A stretch of DNA of 7,866 nucleotides from Candidatus Ryanbacteria bacterium (GTDB lineage Bacteria; Patescibacteriota; Minisyncoccia; Ryanbacterales; GWA2-47-10b): positions 1 to 7,866 of the forward strand of contig CALRCC010000026.1 in assembly GCA_943354465.1 (NCBI GenBank), written 5' to 3'. The position numbers and the translations under genes were made by a program. Positions 1 through 6,308 of this stretch are shown one piece after another; the first letter of the stretch is position 1; every line of letters begins with the position of its first letter. Under the pieces are notes generated by a model that worked only from the letters and a program-made list of their open reading frames with translations, did not search any database and was not told the origin of the DNA.

Positions 1-647
1 AGACATTTGGGTTGCCGTATGAGATTATCAAAGAGCTCGGAGGTGAACGCGCACAAGCACTCAATCGTGAAGAGTTCGATGAAGCATTTAGAAAGCATCA
101 AGAAAAATCACGCCAAGGTGCCGAGAAAAAATTTGGCGGTCACGGGTTGATATTAGATACAGGCGAGCTAAAAGCAAAAGATGATGCAGAACTACAAAAG
201 GTAACGCGTCTTCACTCGGCTACACATCTATTACAGGCATCGCTTCGTAAGGTTCTTGGCCTTGATGTGCATCAAATGGGCTCTGATATAACCGTAGAGC
301 GCACTCGTTTTGACTTCGCTTTCCAGCGCAAAGTGACGCCAGATGAGCTCAAAGAGGTAGAGAAAGCTGTAAATATTGCGATTGAGAAAGACTATTTGGT
401 TACAAAAAAGCTTTTGCCGTTTGATGATGCTGTCAAAACAGGCGCCCTTTTCTTTTTTAAAGAAAAGTACCCAGAATCTGTAAATGTCTATACATTTGGC
501 TCGTCTGATGGATCGGATGTCTTCTCGCGCGAGTTTTGTGGAGGCCCACACGTTACGCACACGCGCGAAATTGGAAAGTTTCGTATACTAAAGGAAGAAG
601 CGTCTTCGGCAGGCGTCAGGCGCATTCGTGCTACAATAGAGCCATAA
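1..647 (+). CDS. alaS: Alanyl-tRNA synthetase, C-terminal part (5' end outside window), compact form
   Basis: This enzyme charges tRNA-Ala with alanine and hydrolyses mischarged Ser/Gly-tRNA-Ala. The reading frame is open to the left edge (first whole codon at base 3), and the opening residues TFGLPYEI match the end of the AlaRS catalytic region (E. coli DTYGFP), so this is not a free-standing AlaX editing protein. The editing (tRNA-SAD) domain follows, with its zinc ligands intact: the HSATH motif (H-x3-H, bases 213-227) and CGGPH (C-x3-H, bases 537-551), then the GVRRI signature. Two parts of a standard AlaRS are absent. The roughly 100-residue beta-barrel with the FYAESGGQVGD-type motif is replaced by a short linker, and the protein stops eight codons after the GVRRI motif begins, so the oligomerisation/C-Ala (DHHA1) domain is missing. 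I believe this short architecture recurs in CPR bacteria. The stop overlaps the next ATG (TAATG). Identity is secure; the missing upstream part is inferred. Confidence 0.95.
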   Translation, partial: TFGLPYEIIKELGGERAQALNREEFDEAFRKHQEKSRQGAEKKFGGHGLILDTGELKAKDDAELQKVTRLHSATHLLQASLRKVLGLDVHQMGSDITVERTRFDFAFQRKVTPDELKEVEKAVNIAIEKDYLVTKKLLPFDDAVKTGALFFFKEKYPESVNVYTFGSSDGSDVFSREFCGGPHVTHTREIGKFRILKEEASSAGVRRIRATIEP

Positions 648-1798
648 TGTTTTTACAAAAATCGAAAAAGAAGATTGGTCTTGCTTTTGATATCGGTACG
701 GCATCTGTAAGCGCCGCTCTTTTTGAGCTTCGCGATGGAGATCCTCGTCCGTATGTACTTAAGATTTTTCGTAAATTTTATACGGCATCACTTAATCGTG
801 ATGTATCTCATTTTAGTAAATCTACCGTTGTACAGTTTTCTGGAATATTAGAGGATGTTAAGACGGAGCTCAATGGCGTTATTCCAGAAACTTATGTAAT
901 AGGGCTATCGTCTATTTTTTATCTTGGGAAAACAGAGCGCGTCTATGAGAAGCGCTTAAAGACAAGCGCTGTTACTCAGTCCGATGTTATAAATTTTATC
1001 GGCCGCGGCAGGCAAAAATTTTTGGCGGATATAGGTCATGACAATCTCGTTGTCATTGAAGAAGTTTTGATGAGATCCATGCTAAATGGATATAGCGTAG
1101 GCCAGCCGATAGGCAAAAGCGCAGAAGAAATAGAGTCTTGGGTACATTTCGTCGGCACATCACGTGAACTTTATGACGCGATGACATCAGCTATTAAGAC
1201 TTATCGCGCTGACGCGAAGATTCGTTTCTCAACATTTCCAGTTACTACTTGGCTATTGATGCAGGAGACTCTAACTCCTGATCATTCTGTTATTATCGTT
1301 GATATAGGGGGAGAGATAACGGAAGTTACCTTCTTAGTAGACGGTATTATTACGGAAATAGTATCTTTGCCGTTTGGAGTTCTTAATATTTTATTATGCA
1401 TCGCCAAGTCAGAAAATGTTGATTTAGACAACGCACTATCTTTGCTCAAAGGATACACAGGAAATGCGTTGACTCCTGATGCATCTGCAAAACTTCGTGG
1501 TATAATAAAAAAAGAAATGAAACCATGGGAAGAGGTATTTGAGAGAATATGGCAACGCGCCGCGCGCGATATTATGAGTGATGTTAAAATGTTTTTTTTG
1601 GGCGGTGGCGCGTTAGTCAATGATATGAAAAATGCAGTAGCTCCTCCATTATTGCATCCGGATCTTGCACGCGGTTTACATATATCGGTTATTCAGCCAG
1701 AAGCCTTTCAAGATAAGTTTGGAGCTTTCGGCTCATTTGATGGGCCAGGAGACTTTGGCTTGATGTCGCTCGTTGCCAGTATGCGTTATTATAAATAA
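647..1798 (+). CDS. Actin-like ATPase of the PilM/FtsA family
   Basis: This 383-residue protein has the actin/Hsp70-type nucleotide-binding pattern. Phosphate-1 is AFDIGTASVSAAL (about residues 13-25), phosphate-2 is VIIVDIGGEITEVTFL (215-230), and an adenosine-type motif FFLGGGALV lies at 316-324. There is no signal peptide or membrane segment, so it is cytoplasmic. Relatives are PilM, which scaffolds type IV pilus assembly by binding the cytoplasmic tail of the membrane protein PilN, and FtsA, which anchors FtsZ. I saw no clear amphipathic C-terminal helix of the FtsA kind (the end is SMRYYK), which leans towards PilM. The start is the ATG at 647 sharing its A with the alaS stop; longer in-frame extensions would overlap alaS and lack homology to this fold. 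The stop is six bases from the membrane-protein gene downstream, suggesting the two act together. No pilus genes (pilB, pilC, pilT, pilin) are visible, so the pilus role is inference only. Confidence 0.75.
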   Translation: MFLQKSKKKIGLAFDIGTASVSAALFELRDGDPRPYVLKIFRKFYTASLNRDVSHFSKSTVVQFSGILEDVKTELNGVIPETYVIGLSSIFYLGKTERVYEKRLKTSAVTQSDVINFIGRGRQKFLADIGHDNLVVIEEVLMRSMLNGYSVGQPIGKSAEEIESWVHFVGTSRELYDAMTSAIKTYRADAKIRFSTFPVTTWLLMQETLTPDHSVIIVDIGGEITEVTFLVDGIITEIVSLPFGVLNILLCIAKSENVDLDNALSLLKGYTGNALTPDASAKLRGIIKKEMKPWEEVFERIWQRAARDIMSDVKMFFLGGGALVNDMKNAVAPPLLHPDLARGLHISVIQPEAFQDKFGAFGSFDGPGDFGLMSLVASMRYYK

Positions 1799-1804
1799 GC
1801 AGAT

Positions 1805-3070
1805 ATGTTATCTTCAAACAATCACCAAAAACGTATTATTTCCGATATTAGGCCATCAGGCGGTACCAAAAAACCACCAACGCTAATACAAAAACAGCGC
1901 TCGGTTGACTCGCCAGCTCATCATGAGCGTCAAGAGCAGCATTCTGGCAATAAGGCCAAAAAAATTGGCTTTCGCCAAATTGCTATAGTTATAGGAGCCC
2001 TTGTTGTAATTGCGGCGTCTGTTTTATGGTCATCCACGCTCACGCTTCTTGTCATGAGACAAGAGCGCGATTTTAATATGAGTGCTGGTGGCGTTCAGCT
2101 GTCTGTAGCAGCTAAAGAATTTAAAACTGAAATTGTAGAGCGCGGCGAAGGATTGAGCTCCAACGTTGAGGCATTTAGCAAGCGTGCGTCCGGTACAGTA
2201 ATCGTTTATAACAATTACTCATCAGAGCCGCAGGTACTTGTTGCGCGTACGCGCTTACAGTCTGCAAGCGGTTTAATATTTAGGATAAATAACCGCGCCG
2301 TTGTGCCTGGCAAAAAAGGTGATAAGCCAGGTTCGATTGAAGTTGAGATCTCAGCTGATCAGTCTGGCGAAAAATATAATGTCGGCTTTTCAGATTTTAA
2401 GGTCCCTGGTTTTATAGGCACTCCAAAATATGGCAAGTTTTTTGCTCGTTCACGAGCAGATACCAAGGGCGATATTAAGGGCGGCGCTGCAGGACAGGGC
2501 AAAGTTGTAGGCAAGGCAGATTCAGAGGCACTACTTAAAACTCTTGAAGACAAGGTAAAGGCAAACTTGGCAACAAAGCTTGCAGGAGAGATACAAGATA
2601 ATTTTATTATATTCCCAGATACTATTGAGGCTGTTATTACTCTTAGAGTTACCGATCCACCTGTAGGCGCGCCAGGAGATAAGTTTTGGGGCGAAATCCG
2701 TGGAGAGGCCAAGGTTCTGGCGGTTGATAGGTCTGTTTATCAAGCGACATTGGCTGGCAAGCTTTTTGAGAACAAGGAGATCATACCAAGCTTTGCGTTG
2801 CCAGACGGTGCCACATTATCGTGTGATAAGCCAAGATTAGATTATACAAAAAACATTATATCGTGTGACATTAATGGCAAAGTAACATTCATCGGCGTTG
2901 TTCCAGTCGATGAATTACGAGAAAAGGTACTTGCATCTAACGCCGTAGGTGATTTAAAAAATATTTTCGAGTACTACCCAGGTATTAAAAAAGTAGAGCA
3001 AACTTTTCGCCCAGCATTTTTGAAGCGTATACCGTCGCGATCTAGTCAGCTTATTGTGCAGGTACGATAG
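1805..3070 (+). CDS. Single-pass membrane protein with baseplate-J-like extracytoplasmic region
   Basis: This 421-residue protein is not a named family member I can fix with certainty. Residues 1-54 form a charged, low-complexity cytoplasmic tail rich in K, R, H and Q. Residues 55-84 form one hydrophobic transmembrane helix flanked by Lys/Arg on the inside. The rest is predicted to lie outside the membrane. Residues about 125-215 contain a beta-rich block (SGTVIVYNNYSSEPQ, then PGSIEVEISADQSGEKYNV and PGFIGTPKYGKFFA) resembling baseplate J/gp47-like domains of CPR membrane proteins. A Gly/Lys-rich linker (about 219-236) leads to a second alpha/beta region ending in a conserved-looking tail (YPGIKKVEQTFRPAFLKRIP, 391-410). 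Cys340 and Cys354 could form a disulfide. The baseplate-J label describes a fold; no phage or secretion tail genes are nearby. Coupling to the actin-like ATPase gene upstream suggests a PilM-PilN-like pair, which is inference. Confidence 0.65.
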   Translation: MLSSNNHQKRIISDIRPSGGTKKPPTLIQKQRSVDSPAHHERQEQHSGNKAKKIGFRQIAIVIGALVVIAASVLWSSTLTLLVMRQERDFNMSAGGVQLSVAAKEFKTEIVERGEGLSSNVEAFSKRASGTVIVYNNYSSEPQVLVARTRLQSASGLIFRINNRAVVPGKKGDKPGSIEVEISADQSGEKYNVGFSDFKVPGFIGTPKYGKFFARSRADTKGDIKGGAAGQGKVVGKADSEALLKTLEDKVKANLATKLAGEIQDNFIIFPDTIEAVITLRVTDPPVGAPGDKFWGEIRGEAKVLAVDRSVYQATLAGKLFENKEIIPSFALPDGATLSCDKPRLDYTKNIISCDINGKVTFIGVVPVDELREKVLASNAVGDLKNIFEYYPGIKKVEQTFRPAFLKRIPSRSSQLIVQVR

Positions 3071-3072
3071 GG

Positions 3073-3101
3073 TTGACATAGAATTCATCATCAGATATGA
3101 T
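3073..3101 (+). promoter_or_regulatory. Sigma70-type promoter of the infA ribosomal operon
   Basis: The -35 hexamer TTGACA (3073-3078) is a perfect consensus match, and TATGAT (3096-3101) matches the -10 consensus at five of six bases, with an optimal 17-base spacer. It begins two bases after the stop codon of the upstream membrane-protein gene, in a gap of only 46 bases before infA. Initiation 6-8 bases past the -10 would fall near 3107-3109, giving a leader of about 8-10 bases with no Shine-Dalgarno sequence. This supports the infA start at 3117, because an upstream start at 3054 would not be on this transcript. Placement is read from sequence; activity and start site are inferred. Confidence 0.8.
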
Positions 3102-3116
3102 AGTACACATATTCCT

Positions 3117-3332
3117 ATGCTAGACGGAAAGACTTTACGTGAAGGCGTTGTAATAGAAGCTTTCAAAGGTGGTCTTTTTCGAGTAAAATTAGACGACTCC
3201 AGTGATGAGGTTTCGGCTCATCTTGCGGGTAAAATGCGTTTCCATTATATCAAGGTTCTTGTCGGCGATAGGGTGAGGATAGAATTCTCTCCTTACGACA
3301 AGGAAAAGGGTCGTATTGTCCAACGTCTCTAG
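3117..3332 (+). CDS. infA: Translation initiation factor IF-1
   Basis: IF-1 is a small OB-fold protein that binds the 30S A site with IF-2 and IF-3 during initiation. The 71-residue product matches the usual length of about 72. It carries the family signatures EGVVIEAFKGGLFRV (OB strands 1-2), AHLAGKMRFHYIKVLVGDRV and the C-terminal SPYDKEKGRI. The start at 3117 was chosen because the protein then aligns with IF-1 from its first residues. The frame stays open to 3054, but that extension overlaps the previous gene and contains the promoter. It is the first gene of the ribosomal operon, as in many bacteria, where infA-rpmJ-rpsM-rpsK-rpsD-rpoA-rplQ is a conserved order. No Shine-Dalgarno sequence precedes it, which fits the very short predicted leader. 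Confidence 0.95.
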   Translation: MLDGKTLREGVVIEAFKGGLFRVKLDDSSDEVSAHLAGKMRFHYIKVLVGDRVRIEFSPYDKEKGRIVQRL

Positions 3333-3356
3333 CCTGGAATCTAAGACGTAAGACAA

Positions 3357-3470
3357 ATGAAAGTACGCGCATCTATAAAGAAAATTTGTAATAATTGCAA
3401 ACTAGTAAAGCGTCAAAGACGTCTTTTTATTGTATGCAAAACACCGAAACATAAACAAAGACAAGGATAA
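3357..3470 (+). CDS. rpmJ: 50S ribosomal protein bL36
   Basis: This 37-codon gene encodes bL36, a zinc-binding protein that sits near 23S rRNA at the base of the L7/L12 side of the large subunit. The product begins [15 protein letters not shown] and ends TPKHKQRQG, matching the family along its whole length. The zinc ligands Cys11, Cys14, Cys27 and His32 are all present, making it the C+ form. It sits 24 bases after infA and three bases before rpsM, the standard position. No clear Shine-Dalgarno sequence precedes its ATG. Confidence 0.96.
   Translation: MKVRASIKKICNNCKLVKRQRRLFIVCKTPKHKQRQG
3463..3467 (+). promoter_or_regulatory. Shine-Dalgarno site of rpsM
   Basis: The sequence AAGGA ends six bases before the rpsM ATG and lies inside the last codons of rpmJ. 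It is the only convincing Shine-Dalgarno sequence I find among the 13 gene starts in the window, so it stands out against its neighbours. Confidence 0.6.
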
Positions 3471-3473
3471 TAT

Positions 3474-3860
3474 ATGGCACGAATTGCAGGGGTTAATATC
3501 CCAGATAATAAAAAAATTGAGATTTCTCTTTCATATATATACGGTATCGGCCGCCCATTGGCTCGAGTTATTTTGGCAAAAGCAAAAATTTCAGATACTA
3601 AAAGGGCAAAAGAGTTGACGACTGATGAAACGTCCCGTCTTCGCGCGATCATTGAAAAAGAATATTCAGTAGAGGGCACATTGCGTCGTGTGATTTTGCT
3701 TAATATCAAGCGCCTCAAAGATACGGGGTCATATCGTGGCACACGTCACACGCGTAACTTACCTCTGCGTGGCCAGCGTACAAAGACAAACTCACGCACA
3801 AGACGTGGTAACAAGCGCGTAACAATGGGATCTGGTAAGCGTAAGGTTGATAAGAAATAA
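3474..3860 (+). CDS. rpsM: 30S ribosomal protein uS13
   Basis: uS13 sits in the 30S head, forms bridges to the 50S subunit, and its C-terminal tail approaches the P-site tRNA. The 128-residue product starts MARIAGVNIPDNKKIEISLSYI, the conserved uS13 N terminus with the helix-two-turn-helix signature YGIGRPLA. It also has the conserved GSYRGTRHTRNLPLRGQRTKTN and RTRRG block near the C terminus. The tail beyond this block is strongly basic (KRVTMGSGKRKVDKK). The length is usual for the family, and its place between rpmJ and rpsK is the standard order. Confidence 0.97.
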   Translation: MARIAGVNIPDNKKIEISLSYIYGIGRPLARVILAKAKISDTKRAKELTTDETSRLRAIIEKEYSVEGTLRRVILLNIKRLKDTGSYRGTRHTRNLPLRGQRTKTNSRTRRGNKRVTMGSGKRKVDKK

Positions 3861-3866
3861 AATATT

Positions 3867-4292
3867 ATGGGAAAAAAACGAGTCATTAGAAAATCAGGAG
3901 AAGGTGAGGTATCCGCCATTAGGCAGGCATCATCTTCACGCAAGCGCTTGACACAAGGCGTTGTGCATATTTTTGCTACTTATAACAACACTCTTATATC
4001 GCTTACAGACGCGCGTGGCAATCTTTTCTCTCAGTATTCAAGTGGAAGAGCGGGATTTTCAGGATCAAAGAAGGGCACTCCATATGCCGCCACAAAGGCC
4101 GCTGAATTTATCGCTGATCGCGCGCGCGATATGGGCGTTACAGACCTTAGTATACGCATAAAGGGACTTGGTTCTGGTAGAGAGTCAGCTCTTCGCGTGT
4201 TCGGCCAGAAGGGGTTTGCCATCGGTTCGATCAGAGACATAACGCCAATCCCGCATGGGATCCCGCGCCTTAAAAAGCCTCGCCGCGTATAG
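3867..4292 (+). CDS. rpsK: 30S ribosomal protein uS11, variant C-terminal loop
   Basis: uS11 lies on the 30S platform and helps shape the mRNA exit (E-site) region. The 141-residue product has a basic N-terminal extension, then the conserved core: HIFATYNNTLISLTDARGN, the GFSGSKKGTPYAA block and GRESALRVF. Two positions differ from the common pattern. The usual KGPGPGRE is KGLGSGRE (residues 99-106). The near-invariant HNG of the C-terminal HNGCRPPKKRRV segment is HGI (residues 130-132), with the rest reading PRLKKPRRV and the same overall length. The gene starts six bases after rpsM, without a Shine-Dalgarno sequence. Confidence 0.96.
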   Translation: MGKKRVIRKSGEGEVSAIRQASSSRKRLTQGVVHIFATYNNTLISLTDARGNLFSQYSSGRAGFSGSKKGTPYAATKAAEFIADRARDMGVTDLSIRIKGLGSGRESALRVFGQKGFAIGSIRDITPIPHGIPRLKKPRRV

Positions 4293-4315
4293 CACTTATA
4301 TTGTAATTAAATTAT

Positions 4316-4948
4316 ATGCAAGATTCAAAATGTAAAGTATGTCGTAGGCAGGGAGAAAAGCTCTTTTTGAAGGGCGAACGTTGTTATACAGCGAAATGCG
4401 CGATTGTTCGCAAACCATATGCTCCTGGTATCCACGGCAAAGGAGGTACTAAGCGCAGGAAAGAAGTGTCTGAGTTTTCTCGTCAACTTCATGAGAAACA
4501 ACGTGTACGTTTACTTTACAACATATCAGAACGACAATTTTCAACATATGTGGCTAAAGCCCTTGCTGGACACGGAGGTGATGTGATCCAAAAATTTGTA
4601 TCAAACCTTGAATTGCGTATTGATAATGTTGTTTTTCGTCTTGGATTCGCCGTATCCCGCTCTGTTGCGAGTCAGATGGTATCGCACGGCCATATCACAG
4701 TTGATGGTAAAAGAGTGTTCGTACCATCATATCGTTTGAGCATTGGCCAGCGTATTGGTATAGCTCAAAATTCTGCTACGAAAAATATATTTCGTGATAT
4801 TGATTTGTCGCTTAAAAAGCACGAGACTTCTTCGTGGCTCTCACTTGTACCAGAGAAGCGCGAAGGCACCATAGGCTCTTTACCAAAAGTCGAAGATATG
4901 GTACGATTATACGATGTAAAGTCTATTATGGAGTATTACTCTCGCTAA
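4316..4948 (+). CDS. rpsD: 30S ribosomal protein uS4, zinc-binding form
   Basis: uS4 is a primary 16S rRNA-binding protein that nucleates 30S assembly and lines the mRNA entry tunnel. The 210-residue product has an N-terminal cysteine cluster, Cys6-x2-Cys9-x13-Cys23-x4-Cys28, the C+ zinc-binding version. A basic linker follows (YAPGIHGKGGTKRRKE), then the S4 RNA-binding domain at about residues 98-155 (LELRIDNVVFRLGFAVSR, then VSHGHITVDGKRV). The N terminus is a few residues shorter than the common MARYTGP form, and an in-frame TAA at 4304-4306 rules out a longer one. In some bacteria uS4 represses its own operon; I see no leader structure here that shows it. Confidence 0.97.
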   Translation: MQDSKCKVCRRQGEKLFLKGERCYTAKCAIVRKPYAPGIHGKGGTKRRKEVSEFSRQLHEKQRVRLLYNISERQFSTYVAKALAGHGGDVIQKFVSNLELRIDNVVFRLGFAVSRSVASQMVSHGHITVDGKRVFVPSYRLSIGQRIGIAQNSATKNIFRDIDLSLKKHETSSWLSLVPEKREGTIGSLPKVEDMVRLYDVKSIMEYYSR

Positions 4949-4981
4949 TAGTGCGATAATCTTATTTTTATATATTTATTT

Positions 4982-5947
4982 ATGAATACTACTATTCTTC
5001 TCCCATCACGCCCTTATGTGGAAAACGAAGATTCCGCAAAAGCAGACATTATAGTTGAAGGTCTACACCCTGGATATGGTGTTACGATTGGTAATGCGAT
5101 TCGTCGCGTTCTTTTCTCATCGTTGCCAGGAGCGGCAGTAACGCGCGTAAAGATACAAGGCATTAATCATGAATTCTCAACAGTGCCAGGTGTGCTTGAA
5201 GATGTACTTTTGATAGTACTTAACTTAAAGCAACTTCGTTTTAAAATGTATAGCGAGGAGCCAGAAACGATTCTTTTTGAGGCAAAGGGTGAGTGCGAGG
5301 TTACTGCTGGCGATATTAAGACTTCTTCAAATATTGAAATCGTCAATAAAGATTTGCACATCGCAACGCTCACCAAAAAAAGCGCCTTGCTTTCTCTTGA
5401 GTTGACTGTAGAGAGAGGTGTAGGGTACCGTCCAAAAGAAGTCATTGAAAGCCAGAGACTCGAGGCAGGAGTGATCGTACTTGATGCTATTTTTACTCCA
5501 ATTCGCAAAGTTAGCTACCATGTAGAAAATATGCGCGTTGGCACAGAGACCGATTATAACAAGCTTATTATATCAATCAGCACAGATGGGACCATTTCCC
5601 CGCGTGACGCATTTACAGAGGCGTTAGGCGTCCTTGTAGGTCAATTGGGCGAGTTACGTGAGTTTGGCCAAAAGGGAGAAGTCTTATCAGTACTTCCAGA
5701 ACGAAAACAGGAATCATCAACGCAAGCCAGCGACGATACTGATTATGGCAATATTTTACTTGAAGATGTAAAGTTTTCAAGTCACTCACTTAACGCGCTT
5801 ACTCGCGCTGGATTTAAAACTTTGGGTGATGTGGCACACAAGACTGAAACCGAACTTCGAGAGCTTGATGGCGTAGGCGAGAAAGCGATGCAGGAGATAC
5901 ATCGTGAGCTTGGTAATTTTGGACTAACCCTTATTAAAGAAAATTAA
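4982..5947 (+). CDS. rpoA: DNA-directed RNA polymerase subunit alpha, with altered DNA-binding surface
   Basis: The alpha dimer scaffolds assembly of RNA polymerase, and its C-terminal domain contacts upstream promoter DNA and activators. The 321-residue product has the full N-terminal domain, including GLHPGYGVTIGNAIRRVLFS (27-46) and HEFSTVPGVLEDV (63-75). A polar linker (about 238-256) leads to the C-terminal helix-hairpin-helix domain (about 257-317, with LDGVGEKAMQEI). Aligning FSSHSLNALTRAG to E. coli LTVRSANCLK without gaps puts His268 at Arg265, the main DNA-binding residue. Ala272 replaces Cys269, Gly297 replaces Asn294 and Ala302 replaces Ser299. Asn271, Gly299 and Lys301 keep their partners Asn268, Gly296 and Lys298. 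The N-terminal domain looks normal, so the subunit should assemble. Confidence 0.97.
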   Translation: MNTTILLPSRPYVENEDSAKADIIVEGLHPGYGVTIGNAIRRVLFSSLPGAAVTRVKIQGINHEFSTVPGVLEDVLLIVLNLKQLRFKMYSEEPETILFEAKGECEVTAGDIKTSSNIEIVNKDLHIATLTKKSALLSLELTVERGVGYRPKEVIESQRLEAGVIVLDAIFTPIRKVSYHVENMRVGTETDYNKLIISISTDGTISPRDAFTEALGVLVGQLGELREFGQKGEVLSVLPERKQESSTQASDDTDYGNILLEDVKFSSHSLNALTRAGFKTLGDVAHKTETELRELDGVGEKAMQEIHRELGNFGLTLIKEN

Positions 5948-5956
5948 TTCACAAAT

Positions 5957-6307
5957 ATGCAACATCGTCGTGTTGGTAAAATTTTAAAACGAGAAAAGGG
6001 TCCGCGCGAGGCTCTCTTTCGTTCGCTTGCCCGTTCTATAGTACTTAAAAGCGCCATCACGACTACCGAGGCAAAAGCAAAAGCAATACGCCCAATACTT
6101 GAGCGCTTGATCACCACTGAAAAGAAAGGTACGCTTGCCGGACATCGCACTGTTGTAGCGGCGCTTGGTAAAGATGCTGCAGCTCATCTTAAAAAAGAGA
6201 TTATTCCAAAAATGGTTGAGCGCAAAGGCGGTTATCTTCGTATTACCAAGCTAGGCGTGCGTAAATCAGACGCCGCTCCGATGGCAAATATTAGCATTGT
6301 ACAATAA
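5957..6307 (+). CDS. rplQ: 50S ribosomal protein bL17
   Basis: bL17 binds 23S rRNA near the polypeptide exit tunnel opening. The 116-residue product starts MQHRRVGKILKREKGPREAL, the conserved bL17 N terminus, followed by the signature TTTEAKAKAIRPILERLIT (about 36-54). The C-terminal part (GGYLRITKLGVRKSDAAPMANI) matches the family's closing strand. It sits nine bases after rpoA, the usual position, and one base before rplM. No Shine-Dalgarno sequence is visible. Confidence 0.96.
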   Translation: MQHRRVGKILKREKGPREALFRSLARSIVLKSAITTTEAKAKAIRPILERLITTEKKGTLAGHRTVVAALGKDAAAHLKKEIIPKMVERKGGYLRITKLGVRKSDAAPMANISIVQ

Positions 6308-6308
6308 T

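Noticed and set aside
12..647. A complete stand-alone AlaX-type editing protein starting at the TTG at 12
   Set aside because: The frame is open to the left edge and the first residues match the AlaRS catalytic-region end, so it is the tail of a larger synthetase.
1469..1506. TTGACT followed by TATAAT inside the actin-like ATPase gene as an internal promoter
   Set aside because: The spacer would be 26 bases, far outside the usual range, and no gene starts nearby.
2359..2743. Minus-strand open frames within the membrane-protein gene and elsewhere
   Set aside because: They lie opposite well-supported + strand genes, show no recognisable motifs and have no start signals of their own.
3054..3116. 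Longer infA reading frame starting at 3054
   Set aside because: The extension overlaps the preceding gene, contains the promoter and has no match to the IF-1 N terminus.
3948..3977. TTGACA inside rpsK as a -35 box
   Set aside because: No -10-like hexamer lies 16-18 bases downstream (TTTTGC or TTTGCT at that place), and the bases encode conserved uS11 sequence.
4942..4981. Inverted repeat TCGC/GCGA followed by a T-rich stretch between rpsD and rpoA as a terminator
   Set aside because: The stem is only four base pairs and the T-run is interrupted; termination before rpoA in this conserved operon is also unlikely.
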